Source: Verrucomicrobiales bacterium
GTDB taxonomy: Bacteria > Verrucomicrobiota > Verrucomicrobiia > Limisphaerales > UBA9464
Length of the DNA stretch: 49,474 nucleotides
NCBI GenBank assembly: GCA_027489875.1
Contig: JAIXZE010000340.1
Coordinates: forward strand, 1 to 49,474
Direction of reading: 5' to 3'
Both the position numbers and the translations under genes were made by a program. Positions 41,720-49,474 of the stretch are shown here, piece after piece. Position 1 is the first letter of the stretch. The number at the start of each line of letters is the position of its first letter. A model generated the notes under the pieces. The model worked only from the letters and a program-made list of their open reading frames with translations, was not told the origin of the DNA and searched no databases.

Positions 41720-43177
41720 TCATTGCGTGCTGTCGGGATCCCCGCGCTTCGCGTCCGTCGCCGGCTTCTGCGGCGCGAGGCGATAGCGGAGGTAATCGCG
41801 GGAAACCCCGAGCAGGCGTGCCGCGGCGGAGACGTTCTCGTCGCTTTGCGCGAGGGCATGCCGGATGAGGTGGAGGATCGCGTCCTCGAGGGAAAATCCG
41901 GATTCGGGGAAGCGGAAGGACGGGTTGAACCAGTCTTCGGAGCGCAGCGGGGATGTGCCGGAAGCGGGTGTCGAAAGCTGGGGAGCGGCGGCGGTGGCCC
42001 CCAGGAGCGAGTGAAATTCGAGGGCCGGGCCGTCCTCGAAGACGAGCGCCCGTTCGATTTCGTGGGACAGTTCGCGGACGTTTCCCGGCCATCCGTAATG
42101 CAGCAGGCGGCGCTCGCCCAGGATTGAGATGGGGCGGGCGGGGAGGCGTTGGCGTCGACAGACCCGCTGGATGAGATGTTCGGCGAGGCGCAGGATGTCG
42201 CCGCCGCGCTCCCGCAACGGCGGGATCACCACCCGGAAAAGATCCAGGCGGTGGTACAGGTCTTCGCGGAACTTTCCTTCCGTCACCGCCAACTTGAGAT
42301 CGCGGTTGGCCGCCGTGATGACCCGGACGTCGACGGGGATGAGATGATTGCCGCCGACGCGGCGGATGCGGCGTTCCTCGATCGCCGTGAGGATCTTTCC
42401 CTGGACGCTGGTGGAGAGGGAATTGACCTCGTCGAGGAAGAGGGTTCCGCCGATGGCCGCCTCGAAGAGGCCCAGCCTCGTGGAACGGGCGTCGGTGAAG
42501 GCCCCGCGTTCGTGTCCGAAGAGTTCGGATTCGGCCAGGGAATCGGGGATTGCGGAGCAATTGGCCTCGATGAAGGGACCGTCGGAGCGGGGGCCGCGTT
42601 GGTGGAGCCAGCGGGCGAGCGTGGTTTTGCCGGTGCCTGTTTCGCCCAGCAGGAGGACGGGAGGGAGGTTGGTTTCCAACCGGCGGTCGGCGGAAAGGAT
42701 GCGTTGGAGCTGGGATTCCAGCGGGCTGAGCTGATCGCCGAAGAAGAACCCAAGTTCCGGGGCGTCACCGCGGCGGTGTTCCTCGGCGCGGGACGACTGC
42801 CGGTTCCGGCGGGCCCGGGCGAGGGTGAGGGCGAGGGCGTCCGGATCGAAGGGCTTGGTAAGATAATCAATGGCCCCCAGTTGGATGGCTTCGATGGCTC
42901 CCCGGATGCCGCCCTCCGCGGTCATGACGATGGCTCCTGTGTGGCTGCCAAAGGCCTTTTCACGGAGAAGGTCCGTTCCCAGACCATCGGGCAGGTTCAC
43001 ATCCAGCAGGACGAAATCGAAATTGAGCTCGTTTGCCAGACGTCGGGCGGCGTTGACCGAGTCTGCGACGGACACGTCGGCTCCGAGACGTTCCAGGGTT
43101 GCGGCGATGTGGCGACGGAGGAGGGCTTCGTCGTCGAGGACGAGGACGGTGAGGCCGGTGAGCGGCGTGGAGGCCAT
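41720..43177 (-). CDS. Sigma-54-dependent NtrC-family response regulator
   Basis: The protein has 485 residues from ATG 43177, which begins just before the receiver domain. Residues about 8-120 are the receiver (TVLVLDDE; Asp59 in LLDVNLPDG; TKPF). Residues about 150-385 are the AAA+ domain: Walker A GETGTGKTT, Walker B GGTLFLDEV, and VRVITAANRDL with the arginine finger downstream. The sigma-54 contact loop reads GAFTDA (225-230) instead of GAFTGA. The C-terminus holds a Fis-type helix-turn-helix (SAAARLLGVSRDYLRYRL). When phosphorylated it should remodel sigma-54 RNA polymerase, most simply at the promoter at 41541-41559. The first residues possible upstream of 43177 have no family support. 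Confidence 0.93.
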   Translation of the reverse strand: MASTPLTGLTVLVLDDEALLRRHIAATLERLGADVSVADSVNAARRLANELNFDFVLLDVNLPDGLGTDLLREKAFGSHTGAIVMTAEGGIRGAIEAIQLGAIDYLTKPFDPDALALTLARARRNRQSSRAEEHRRGDAPELGFFFGDQLSPLESQLQRILSADRRLETNLPPVLLLGETGTGKTTLARWLHQRGPRSDGPFIEANCSAIPDSLAESELFGHERGAFTDARSTRLGLFEAAIGGTLFLDEVNSLSTSVQGKILTAIEERRIRRVGGNHLIPVDVRVITAANRDLKLAVTEGKFREDLYHRLDLFRVVIPPLRERGGDILRLAEHLIQRVCRRQRLPARPISILGERRLLHYGWPGNVRELSHEIERALVFEDGPALEFHSLLGATAAAPQLSTPASGTSPLRSEDWFNPSFRFPESGFSLEDAILHLIRHALAQSDENVSAAARLLGVSRDYLRYRLAPQKPATDAKRGDPDSTQ

Positions 43178-43280
43178 GTCGGGAGGATCCCCGTGGCGTG
43201 GCTGGAGTCCAAATGGATTCTCGTTGGACCCGGACTTCGCTGTTGATGGGAGGCTGCATCCACCCAAAGCTCCCGCCCCC

Positions 43281-43727
43281 ATGTCGAAGCCGGTGTTAGG
43301 TCGTGGATTGAGCAGCCTCCTGAACGGGGCGGGAGGGCGCGCGCCCATCGCCGGAGAACCGGCCAGCGATCCCGCAGGGGTTCAATTGCTCCTGCGCGGA
43401 ACGGATGGCAAGGAGTTGGTGATGCCGGCACCGGTGTCGGTGGAGGACGGGCCGCATCCCTTTCCCCGATGGGCGCTGGCGGGGGCGTTGGTGGCGGATG
43501 TCCTGTTGGTCCTGGTGGCGGGATGGCTGGTGATGGAGCACGGAGGTTGGTCACGATACATCGCTGCCGGGATCCTGATGGTGGTCGGGGCCTGCGTGCT
43601 GTCCACCGCGGTGTGGCTCCGGGGGCAGCCGGCCATCCGCGAACTCGAATCGTTGAACCCGCTTGCCGAGGAAAAGCCCCGGTTGCGGGTGCAGTTCATG
43701 GATGAATTGCCGCGCCGGCGGGACTGA
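43281..43727 (+). CDS. Small membrane protein with ParB-like N-terminal peptide
   Basis: The protein has 148 residues from ATG 43281. It begins MSKPVLGRGLSSLLNG, which closely follows the N-terminal LGRGLxALL peptide of ParB that stimulates the ParA ATPase. The rest is not ParB: there is no CTP-binding/GxxRxxA motif and no helix-turn-helix. A polar linker leads to two membrane helices (WALAGALVADVLLVLVAGWLV and YIAAGILMVVGACVLSTAVWL) and a short cytoplasmic tail. Both ends are thus predicted in the cytoplasm. It is divergent from the response regulator. The function is unknown. Confidence 0.75.
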   Translation: MSKPVLGRGLSSLLNGAGGRAPIAGEPASDPAGVQLLLRGTDGKELVMPAPVSVEDGPHPFPRWALAGALVADVLLVLVAGWLVMEHGGWSRYIAAGILMVVGACVLSTAVWLRGQPAIRELESLNPLAEEKPRLRVQFMDELPRRRD

Positions 43728-43809
43728 TCCCGGGGAGGGGTACGCCGGCTGAAAACTTTGCCGTTCGGCGTTCTTGGCGATGGGGCCGGGCCTGCCGTAG
43801 GATTTCGGC

Positions 43810-44787
43810 ATGAAGCCCCTGTTGATGGCCATGGCTGTGGCGTGCTGCGCCTTGGTGGTCCGCGCTGCGGACTCGTACACGCTGGCAGTGATCCCGAAAG
43901 GCACCACGCATGAGTTCTGGAAATCCATCCATGCCGGTGCCGTGAAGGCGCAGCGGGAACTGGAAAAGGAGGGGACCAAGGTCCGGATCTATTGGAAGGG
44001 ACCCCTGCGTGAAGACGACCGCGACCAGCAGATCCAGGTGGTCGAGAACTTCACCTCCCGCCGCGTCAGCGGGATCGTGCTGGCACCGCTGGACTCGCAG
44101 GCGCTCGTGAATCCCGTGGCTAGTGCCAAGCAGGCCGGCGTGCCAACCGTCGTGATCGATTCGGACCTGAAGTCGGACAAGCAGGTGAGCTTCGTGGCCA
44201 CCGACAACTTCAAGGGCGGGCAGATGGGCGGGGAACATCTGGTGAAGCTTCTCGGTGGCAAGGGCAGTGTCCTGCTGCTCCGCTACCAGGTGGGCAGCGC
44301 CAGCACCGAAGCCCGCGAAGCCGGTTTCCTCGACGCGATCCAGAAGCATCCGGAAATCAAGATCGTTTCGGCGGACCAGTACTCCGGTGCCACGCGGGAA
44401 CTGGCGTATCAGGCGGCGCAGAACCTCCTGAACCGGTATGGATCCAAGATCCAGGGCGTGTTCTGTCCGTGCGAGGCGGTGACCGTCGGGATGACCAAGG
44501 CGCTTCAGGACCGTGGCCTTGCCGGGGGCAAGGTGAAGGTCGTGGGCTTCGATGCCGGGACGCAGTCCGTCCGGGATCTGCAAGGGGGCGACGTCCAGGC
44601 ATTGGTCGTCCAGAACCCGCTCCGCATGGGATATCTCGGGGTGGTGACGATGGTCCGGCACCTCCAGGGCAAGCCGGTGGAGAAGCGGGTCGACACCGGG
44701 GTCTCGGTGGCGACCAAGGAAAACATGAAGCAGCCCGAGATCGACGAGCTTTTGAATCCGCCGTTGAAGCAGTACCTCGACGAGTAG
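43810..44787 (+). CDS. Sugar ABC transporter, substrate-binding protein (ribose/RbsB type)
   Basis: The protein has 325 residues with a signal peptide ending near VVRA. The periplasmic-binding-protein type I fold is evident: TLAVIPKGTTHEFWKSIHAGA, GIVLAPLDSQALVNPV, GVPTVVIDSDLKSDK, FVATDNFKGGQMGGEHL and KVVGFDAGTQSVRDLQGG. These segments bear the ligand-contacting Phe, Asp and Asn residues seen in RbsB and related proteins. The ligand is probably a monosaccharide or polyol, not further resolved. It is the first gene of a three-gene importer; the ATPase starts 30 nt downstream. Confidence 0.93.
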   Translation: MKPLLMAMAVACCALVVRAADSYTLAVIPKGTTHEFWKSIHAGAVKAQRELEKEGTKVRIYWKGPLREDDRDQQIQVVENFTSRRVSGIVLAPLDSQALVNPVASAKQAGVPTVVIDSDLKSDKQVSFVATDNFKGGQMGGEHLVKLLGGKGSVLLLRYQVGSASTEAREAGFLDAIQKHPEIKIVSADQYSGATRELAYQAAQNLLNRYGSKIQGVFCPCEAVTVGMTKALQDRGLAGGKVKVVGFDAGTQSVRDLQGGDVQALVVQNPLRMGYLGVVTMVRHLQGKPVEKRVDTGVSVATKENMKQPEIDELLNPPLKQYLDE

Positions 44788-44817
44788 GCTTCGACCTTGG
44801 TCTCAGCTTCGACCGAC

Positions 44818-46335
44818 ATGCGACTTCGCCTGAATGGCATCCGGAAGTCCTTTGGTGCCACCCAGGCATTGAAGGGCGTTTCCTTGTCGGCGCGTGCTGG
44901 AGCCGGGCTCGCGGTGATCGGGGAGAACGGGGCGGGCAAGAGCACCCTCATGAAGGTGCTGAGCGGTGCGCACGCCCCCGATGCGGGCACCATGGAACTC
45001 GACGGGGAACGCTACGCGCCATCGGATCCGTTGGAAGCGCGGCGGCGTGGCGTTGCGATGATCTATCAGGAGCTCAACCTCGCTCCCCACCTGACCGTCG
45101 AAGAGAACATCGTGCTTGGGGTCGAGCCCTCGCGCTGGGGATTGCTCGATCGCCGGCGGCGACGTGAGGAGGCACGGAAGGTCCTGGCGGACCTGCACAC
45201 GTCCATCTCACCGTCCGCTCCCGTCTCCGCCCTCACGATTGCCCAGCAACAGTTGGTGGAGATTGCGCGGGCGCTCGTGCACGAACCCCGGGTCCTGATC
45301 CTCGACGAACCGACCAGCTCGCTGACGGGTGTCGATGTGGAGCACCTGTACGCCGTCCTCGACCGGTTGCGGGCGCGTGGGGTGAGCATTCTTTACATCA
45401 GCCACTTCCTGGAGGAGTGCCAGCGGGTGTGTTCGGATTATGTGGTCCTGCGGGATGGTGAATCGGTGGGGGCCGGGGACCTGACCACGATTCCGATGCG
45501 CGAGATCATCCGGATGATGGTCGGCCGTGAGGTGAACGAGTTGTATCCTCGCACCCCCCACACCATCCAGGGACCGCTGCTGGAATTGCGCCGTCTCGCC
45601 GGACGACCGAAGCCGCGGTCGATGAGTTGCGTGGTCCGCGAAGGCGAAATCTTCGGTCTGTTCGGTCTGATCGGGGCGGGCCGTACGGAGACCTTGCGGG
45701 CACTGTTCGGCCTGGATGAGGTCGAATCAGGGACGGCGCACGTAGGAGGCATGGACGTCACCGGTTGGTCGCCGCGGAAGCAGTTGCGCGGGGGCATGGC
45801 GTTGCTCAGCGAGGACCGTAAACGCGAGGGACTGCTGTTGAACCGCAGCATCGCCGAGAACCTCCTGATCACGCGTCCTGAACCGATCTCGCGCGGCGGG
45901 TTCCTGCGGTTGCGGGCGGAGCAGCACATGGCGCTCGATTGGATGGAACGGCTGGATGTCCGAGCGCAAGGGGCGCTGCAGCCCGTGGGTGAACTCTCCG
46001 GAGGGAATCAGCAGAAAGTGGCGTTCGGTCGCCTGCTCTATCATCAGGCCCGACTGCTCCTCCTCGACGAGCCGACCCGGGGCATCGACGTCGGATCGAA
46101 GGCTTCGATCTACCGCCGTATCGGGCGGGCAGCGGAACAGGGCAAGACAGTGGTGCTGGTCAGTTCCTACATCCCCGAGTTGCTGGGCGTGTGCGATACC
46201 ATTGCCGTGTGTTGCCGGGGTGAAGTGGTCGCGGTGAAGCCGGCGGCGGAGTGGAACGAACACGCCCTGATTTCGGCGGCGATCGGGCAGTCGGCGGAAG
46301 GCGAAGCAACAGGCGCGGACGAAAGGGAACTTTGA
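44818..46335 (+). CDS. Sugar ABC transporter, double ATPase (RbsA type)
   Basis: The protein has 505 residues from ATG 44818. Two ATPase domains lie in tandem. The first has Walker A GENGAGKST, a degenerate signature (TIAQQQLVEIARAL) and Walker B VLILDEPTSSL. The second has a degenerate Walker A (GLIGAGRTET), an intact signature LSGGNQQKV and Walker B LLLLDEPTRGID. This asymmetry is normal for RbsA/XylG/MglA proteins that energise sugar uptake. The permease gene starts 2 nt after its stop, consistent with translational coupling. Confidence 0.95.
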   Translation: MRLRLNGIRKSFGATQALKGVSLSARAGAGLAVIGENGAGKSTLMKVLSGAHAPDAGTMELDGERYAPSDPLEARRRGVAMIYQELNLAPHLTVEENIVLGVEPSRWGLLDRRRRREEARKVLADLHTSISPSAPVSALTIAQQQLVEIARALVHEPRVLILDEPTSSLTGVDVEHLYAVLDRLRARGVSILYISHFLEECQRVCSDYVVLRDGESVGAGDLTTIPMREIIRMMVGREVNELYPRTPHTIQGPLLELRRLAGRPKPRSMSCVVREGEIFGLFGLIGAGRTETLRALFGLDEVESGTAHVGGMDVTGWSPRKQLRGGMALLSEDRKREGLLLNRSIAENLLITRPEPISRGGFLRLRAEQHMALDWMERLDVRAQGALQPVGELSGGNQQKVAFGRLLYHQARLLLLDEPTRGIDVGSKASIYRRIGRAAEQGKTVVLVSSYIPELLGVCDTIAVCCRGEVVAVKPAAEWNEHALISAAIGQSAEGEATGADEREL

Positions 46336-46337
46336 AC

Positions 46338-47342
46338 ATGTCGGGAACCGAAAGCGTGGGATTCAAGGCGCAGTTGAGGCGATGGGTGCAGGTGGGCGGC
46401 CCGTTTCTGGGGTTGGTCCTGGTCTGCCTCTTCTTCGCGTTCGCGCGCGATGAATTCGGGGATCCGGCCCGTGAAAGCATCTTCAAGCCGGGCAACCTCA
46501 AGATCGTGCTCGTCCAGACGGTGGTGGTCGGGATCGGAGCGCTGGGAATGACGCTGGTGATTGTCTCGGGCGGCATTGATCTGAGCGCCGGTTCGCTGGT
46601 GGCCTTTTGCTCGGTGCTGGGGGCACGGCTGATCGTGGCCGGTTCCTCGCCGGTGGTGGTGGTGCTTCTGGCGGTGGCGGCCGGTGTGGGTATCGGCCTC
46701 CTGAACGGAGGGGCGATCGCCGGATTCCGGTTGCTGCCCTTCATCGTGACGCTGGGCTCGATGAGCATCGTCCGCGGTGCCGCAAAGTGGCTGGGCAAGA
46801 ACCAGGCGATCAGCATTCCCAACGATTCCGGGATTTCCGCGGTCATGAAGGTTCATTCCCCCGAGACGCTGTTTCCCCTGCCGCACGGCGTCTGGATCAT
46901 GCTTGTGCTGGCAGCGGTGACCGCGGTCGTGCTGCGGCAGTCGGTGTTCGGACGTCATGTGGTGGCGGTGGGGTCCAATGAATCCACGGCCCGTCTCTGC
47001 GGCGTCCGGGTCCGATCGGTGAAGGTGGCGGTGTACGCGCTGGCCGGATTCTTCTTCGGCGTGGCGGGCGTCATGCAGTTGTCGCGGCTCACGCAGGGCG
47101 ATCCCACGGTCGCTGTGGGCTTGGAACTGGACATCATCGCAGCCGTCGTGATCGGCGGTGCTTCGTTGTCCGGAGGCAGTGGCAGTATCCTCGGGGCCAT
47201 CGTGGGGGCGTTGCTGATGGCGTTGCTCCGGAATGGCACGTCCCAGCTGGGATGGGCGAACTACGTGCAGGAAATCATCATCGGCTCGGTCATCGTGCTG
47301 GCGGTCGGCCTCGACAAGTGGCGGCAGGGCCGGGCGAAGTGA
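46338..47342 (+). CDS. Sugar ABC transporter, permease (RbsC type)
   Basis: The protein has 334 residues from ATG 46338, preceded by GAAAGGGA. About eight to ten hydrophobic segments are visible (GPFLGLVLVCLFFAFA to IIIGSVIVLAVGL). The family segments ALGMTLVIVSGGIDLSAGSL and ELDIIAAVVIGGASLSGGSGS are both intact. It forms the membrane channel with the ATPase upstream. No metabolic gene follows; the operon ends in the repeat cluster. Confidence 0.94.
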   Translation: MSGTESVGFKAQLRRWVQVGGPFLGLVLVCLFFAFARDEFGDPARESIFKPGNLKIVLVQTVVVGIGALGMTLVIVSGGIDLSAGSLVAFCSVLGARLIVAGSSPVVVVLLAVAAGVGIGLLNGGAIAGFRLLPFIVTLGSMSIVRGAAKWLGKNQAISIPNDSGISAVMKVHSPETLFPLPHGVWIMLVLAAVTAVVLRQSVFGRHVVAVGSNESTARLCGVRVRSVKVAVYALAGFFFGVAGVMQLSRLTQGDPTVAVGLELDIIAAVVIGGASLSGGSGSILGAIVGALLMALLRNGTSQLGWANYVQEIIIGSVIVLAVGLDKWRQGRAK

Positions 47343-47608
47343 TCGGGTGGGCCGCTGCCTCTCGGGACGGCCCCCGCCCGGAACGGGGTGGCGACGTCCT
47401 CGTCGCCGCTACAAAGCTTTTCTCTGGGCGACGAAGACATCGCCATGATCCCGCCGCGTGGGGGCACGCGGCCTACATGTTCCAAAGTCTTTCTCTCGGC
47501 GATGAGGACATCGCCGCCCCGCTGGAGGCGACGGCAGCCTCAAGTTGCGCCCGGGGTTGGCGTCTTCGCTCTTTTTCCCGCGGTCCTGTCCACGCATGAT
47601 GGCCCGAC
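47343..47608. repeat. Mosaic repeat cluster between the importer operon and aroC
   Basis: Core palindromes lie at 47390-47407 (GGCGACGTCCTCGTCGCC), 47427-47444 (GGCGACGAAGACATCGCC, opposite orientation, 37 nt apart) and 47498-47515 (GGCGATGAGGACATCGCC). The last two are each preceded by related AAAGCTTTTCTCTG/AAAGTCTTTCTCTC words. The GCCGCGTG...CACGCGGC module (47452-47471) lies between them and is shared with 8218-8237. There is no coding capacity. The aroC promoter must lie within or just after this cluster. Confidence 0.75.
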
Positions 47609-48694
47609 ATGGGCAACACATTCGGACACGTGTTTCGGATCACCACCTGGGGCGAATCCCACGGCGGGGGCGTCGGCGTGGTGGTGGACGGTTGTCCGCC
47701 GGGGCTGGAACTCTCCGAGGCGGACCTGCAACCCGATCTCGATCGGCGCCGGCCGGGGCAATCGAGCATCACGACCCCGCGGAAGGAGTCGGATACCGTG
47801 CAGATCCTCAGTGGGGTCTTCGAGGGGCGTACGCTGGGCACGCCGATCAGCATGATGGTCCGGAACGAGGATTTCCGGTCGGAGGCCTACAACGAGATGT
47901 CCGTGAAGTTCCGGCCTTCCCACGCTGACTACACCTACCACGCCAAGTACGGCCATCGGGCATGGCCCGGCGGCGGACGGACGAGTGCGCGCGAGACGAT
48001 CGGGCGCGTGGCGGCGGGAGCGATTGCCAAGAAGCTTTTGCGGCAGCGGTGGGGTGTCGAGGTCCTCGCCTGCGTGACCCAGGTGAAACACCTTTCGGTC
48101 ACGGTGGATCCCGAGACCGTGTCCTCGGAGGCCATCGAATCGAACATCGTGCGGTGTCCGGACGCGGTGGCTGCGGCGAAGATGGTGGAGTTGATCGAGG
48201 AACACCGGTCGGCGGGGGACAGCGTGGGCGGGATCGTGATGGGCGTCCTGCGAGGGGTCCCGGTGGGCTGGGGGGAACCGGTGTTCGACCGGTTGGAGGC
48301 CGACCTCGGGAAGGCGATGATGAGCCTGCCTGCCAGCAAGGGATTCGACATTGGCTCCGGTTTTGCCGGGGTGACCCTGACCGGCCGGGAGCACAACGAC
48401 GCGTTCCGTGCAGAGGCCGGAAAGGTCCGGACCGTGACGAACCGGAGCGGCGGGGTGCAGGGCGGGATTTCGAACGGGGAAACGATCTATTTCCGCGTGG
48501 CGTTCAAGCCGGTGGCGACGGTCATGCACGAGCAGGACACGGTGGATGTCCAGTACGCCAACACCACGCTCAAGGGACGTGGCCGGCATGATCCGTGCGT
48601 TCTTCCGCGGGCCGTGCCCATGGTGGAGGCGATGTCCGCCCTGGTGTTGTTGGATCACGCGATGCGGCATGAGGCGCAGTGTGGGCATCGGTGA
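47609..48694 (+). CDS. aroC: Chorismate synthase
   Basis: The protein has 361 residues. It makes chorismate from 5-enolpyruvylshikimate-3-phosphate using reduced FMN, the last shared step of aromatic amino acid synthesis. Signatures are [58 protein letters not shown] with [13 protein letters not shown], and [21 protein letters not shown]. Length and all FMN/substrate motifs are intact. It stands alone among aromatic-pathway genes. Confidence 0.97.
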   Translation: MGNTFGHVFRITTWGESHGGGVGVVVDGCPPGLELSEADLQPDLDRRRPGQSSITTPRKESDTVQILSGVFEGRTLGTPISMMVRNEDFRSEAYNEMSVKFRPSHADYTYHAKYGHRAWPGGGRTSARETIGRVAAGAIAKKLLRQRWGVEVLACVTQVKHLSVTVDPETVSSEAIESNIVRCPDAVAAAKMVELIEEHRSAGDSVGGIVMGVLRGVPVGWGEPVFDRLEADLGKAMMSLPASKGFDIGSGFAGVTLTGREHNDAFRAEAGKVRTVTNRSGGVQGGISNGETIYFRVAFKPVATVMHEQDTVDVQYANTTLKGRGRHDPCVLPRAVPMVEAMSALVLLDHAMRHEAQCGHR

Positions 48695-48707
48695 GGGAGT
48701 CCGCGTC

Positions 48708-49280
48708 ATGAACGTGCGCCACGGTTCAAGGTTTCAGCAGGCATCGGCAGCGGTCTCGTTGCTGGTGGCACTGGCCCTTGGCCTGTGCGGGTTGTGCGCC
48801 TTCCAGTGGGTCCGGGAGACCCGCTTGCGACAGCGGGTGGAATCGTTGGAGGGTGAGAAGCTCAAGGTGGCGGAGGAAAAGGCCACTGCCGAAGCCCAGG
48901 GCCAGCGTTTCCAGCAGGAGATCCAGCGGATCGAATCCGAACGAACCGAACTGTTCCGGACCGTTGAGAAACACAATGCCGAGGCAAGTACGCTGAAGGC
49001 GGAAGCGGCGGCGGCGAAGCAGGAGGTCGAACGTCTCGCGAAGCAGACGGCGGCGTTCAAGGAGGCCCTGGATCGCGTCAACGGCAACACCGAACGTGCC
49101 AACGAGCAGATTTCCAAGCTGAACGCCGACCTCCGGCGGGTGGCCGAGGAGCGCAACAAGGCGGTCGAGCGATTCAATGAACTGTCTGCCCGCCGTGATG
49201 AGGAACTGAAGAGGTACAACGACCTGGTCGCGCAGTGGAACGTCCAGCAGGAAGCCCTCAAGAAGGCCGCTGGCAAGTAA
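48708..49280 (+). CDS. Membrane-anchored coiled-coil protein
   Basis: The protein has 190 residues from ATG 48708, preceded by GAGGGAG. One N-terminal membrane helix (AAVSLLVALALGLCGLCAFQW) is followed by about 150 residues of charged coiled coil (LRQRVESLEGEKLKVAEEKA, then ERANEQISKLNADLRRVAEE) ending KKAAGK. It starts 13 nt after aroC and is probably co-transcribed, but no functional link is evident. It resembles generic envelope coiled-coil proteins; no family was recognised. Confidence 0.8.
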   Translation: MNVRHGSRFQQASAAVSLLVALALGLCGLCAFQWVRETRLRQRVESLEGEKLKVAEEKATAEAQGQRFQQEIQRIESERTELFRTVEKHNAEASTLKAEAAAAKQEVERLAKQTAAFKEALDRVNGNTERANEQISKLNADLRRVAEERNKAVERFNELSARRDEELKRYNDLVAQWNVQQEALKKAAGK

Positions 49281-49320
49281 ACTGGCCGATCCCGATGGGT
49301 TGCGGGCTTTGTCAGCAAGG

Positions 49321-49474
49321 GGTGGCGACGTCCTCGTCGCCCTGGGTGATTGCCGTGTCCCATCGATGCCGGACCCGCTCCCACGCCTCCGGCGTGAGGG
49401 CATCCCGGAGGGATGGGAGCCGATAGCCCCGGGTCGTGCGAAGCACGCACCCGGGGAAAGGGGCGTTGTGATGG
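49321..49474. repeat. Repeat cluster at the right edge
   Basis: It begins with a core palindrome GGCGACGTCCTCGTCGCC (49324-49341). ACGCC/GGCGT, CATCCC/GGGATG (49401-49415) and a long hairpin CCCCGGGTCGTGC / GCACGCACCCGGGG (49427-49456, loop GAA) follow. The latter style (GCATCCCGGAGGGATG then a GC-rich hairpin) is, from memory, frequent between genes in PVC bacteria. It continues past the window edge. Confidence 0.6.

Noticed and set aside
43178..43280. Second sigma-54 promoter between the regulator and the ParB-like-peptide gene
   Set aside because: TTGG and GC words occur on both strands but none has the strict 10-nt spacing.
47380..47520. CRISPR-like repeats
   Set aside because: Units are palindromic, unevenly spaced, of alternating orientation, and no cas gene is near.
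47540..48709. 389-residue minus-strand frame over aroC
   Set aside because: aroC on the other strand has all family motifs; this frame has none.

Overview
The window comes from a high-GC Gram-negative bacterium, most likely a member of the Verrucomicrobiota (Pedosphaera/Limisphaera-like). The evidence is a PEP-CTERM sorting signal, a giant PVC-type dehydrogenase/cytochrome c fusion, secreted proteins that share a C-terminal 'FYRIR/FFRA' tail, an EF-Tu with an unusual switch I of a type I associate with PVC bacteria, outer-membrane barrels, and many genes without a clear Shine-Dalgarno. Placement below phylum is inference.

Layout. 1-8.1 kb: the 5' part of a GTG-started dimethylglycine/sarcosine dehydrogenase-like gene, a repeat-rich gap, tRNA-Lys, a PEP-CTERM protein, a REC-PAS-SpoIIE phosphatase, tRNA-Pro, an MsbA-like ABC exporter and an SMP-30-like protein. 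8.3-16 kb: two very large secreted proteins on the minus strand, a pseudo-SGNH/PVC dehydrogenase/cytochrome c fusion and a beta-helix/Calx-beta protein. 16.2-21.6 kb: housekeeping and envelope genes (aminotransferase, DusB, GNAT-like membrane protein, Tat/lipobox SGNH hydrolase, outer-membrane protein, CoA-binding protein).

21.8-35 kb is the conserved translation/transcription block: promoter, tRNA-Thr, tuf, tRNA-Trp, tRNA-Ser, secE, nusG, rplK, rplA, rplJ, rplL, rpoB, rpoC. It closes with a strong intrinsic terminator, and a three-hairpin array lies between rplL and rpoB.

35.1-43.2 kb is a minus-strand cluster: a sigma-54 response regulator, then a good sigma-54 promoter, a secreted coiled-coil protein, a strong hairpin terminator, an outer-membrane barrel, an NtrB-like histidine kinase, a YCF48/BNR-repeat secreted protein and a TesA-like esterase. 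I read it as a possible envelope-sensing system, and it is the best candidate here for something undescribed. Divergent from it is a small membrane protein whose N-terminus copies the ParA-interacting peptide of ParB. 43.8-47.3 kb is a ribose-type ABC importer operon, followed by a mosaic repeat cluster, aroC and a coiled-coil membrane protein.

Intergenic gaps carry a dispersed repeat family. The core is an 18-nt palindrome related to GGCGACGAGGACGTCGCC, present eight times. Three inverted pairs keep an identical 37-nt spacing, and two of these pairs lie inside 113-bp elements with terminal inverted repeats. No rRNA, CRISPR array, IS transposase or phage gene was seen.
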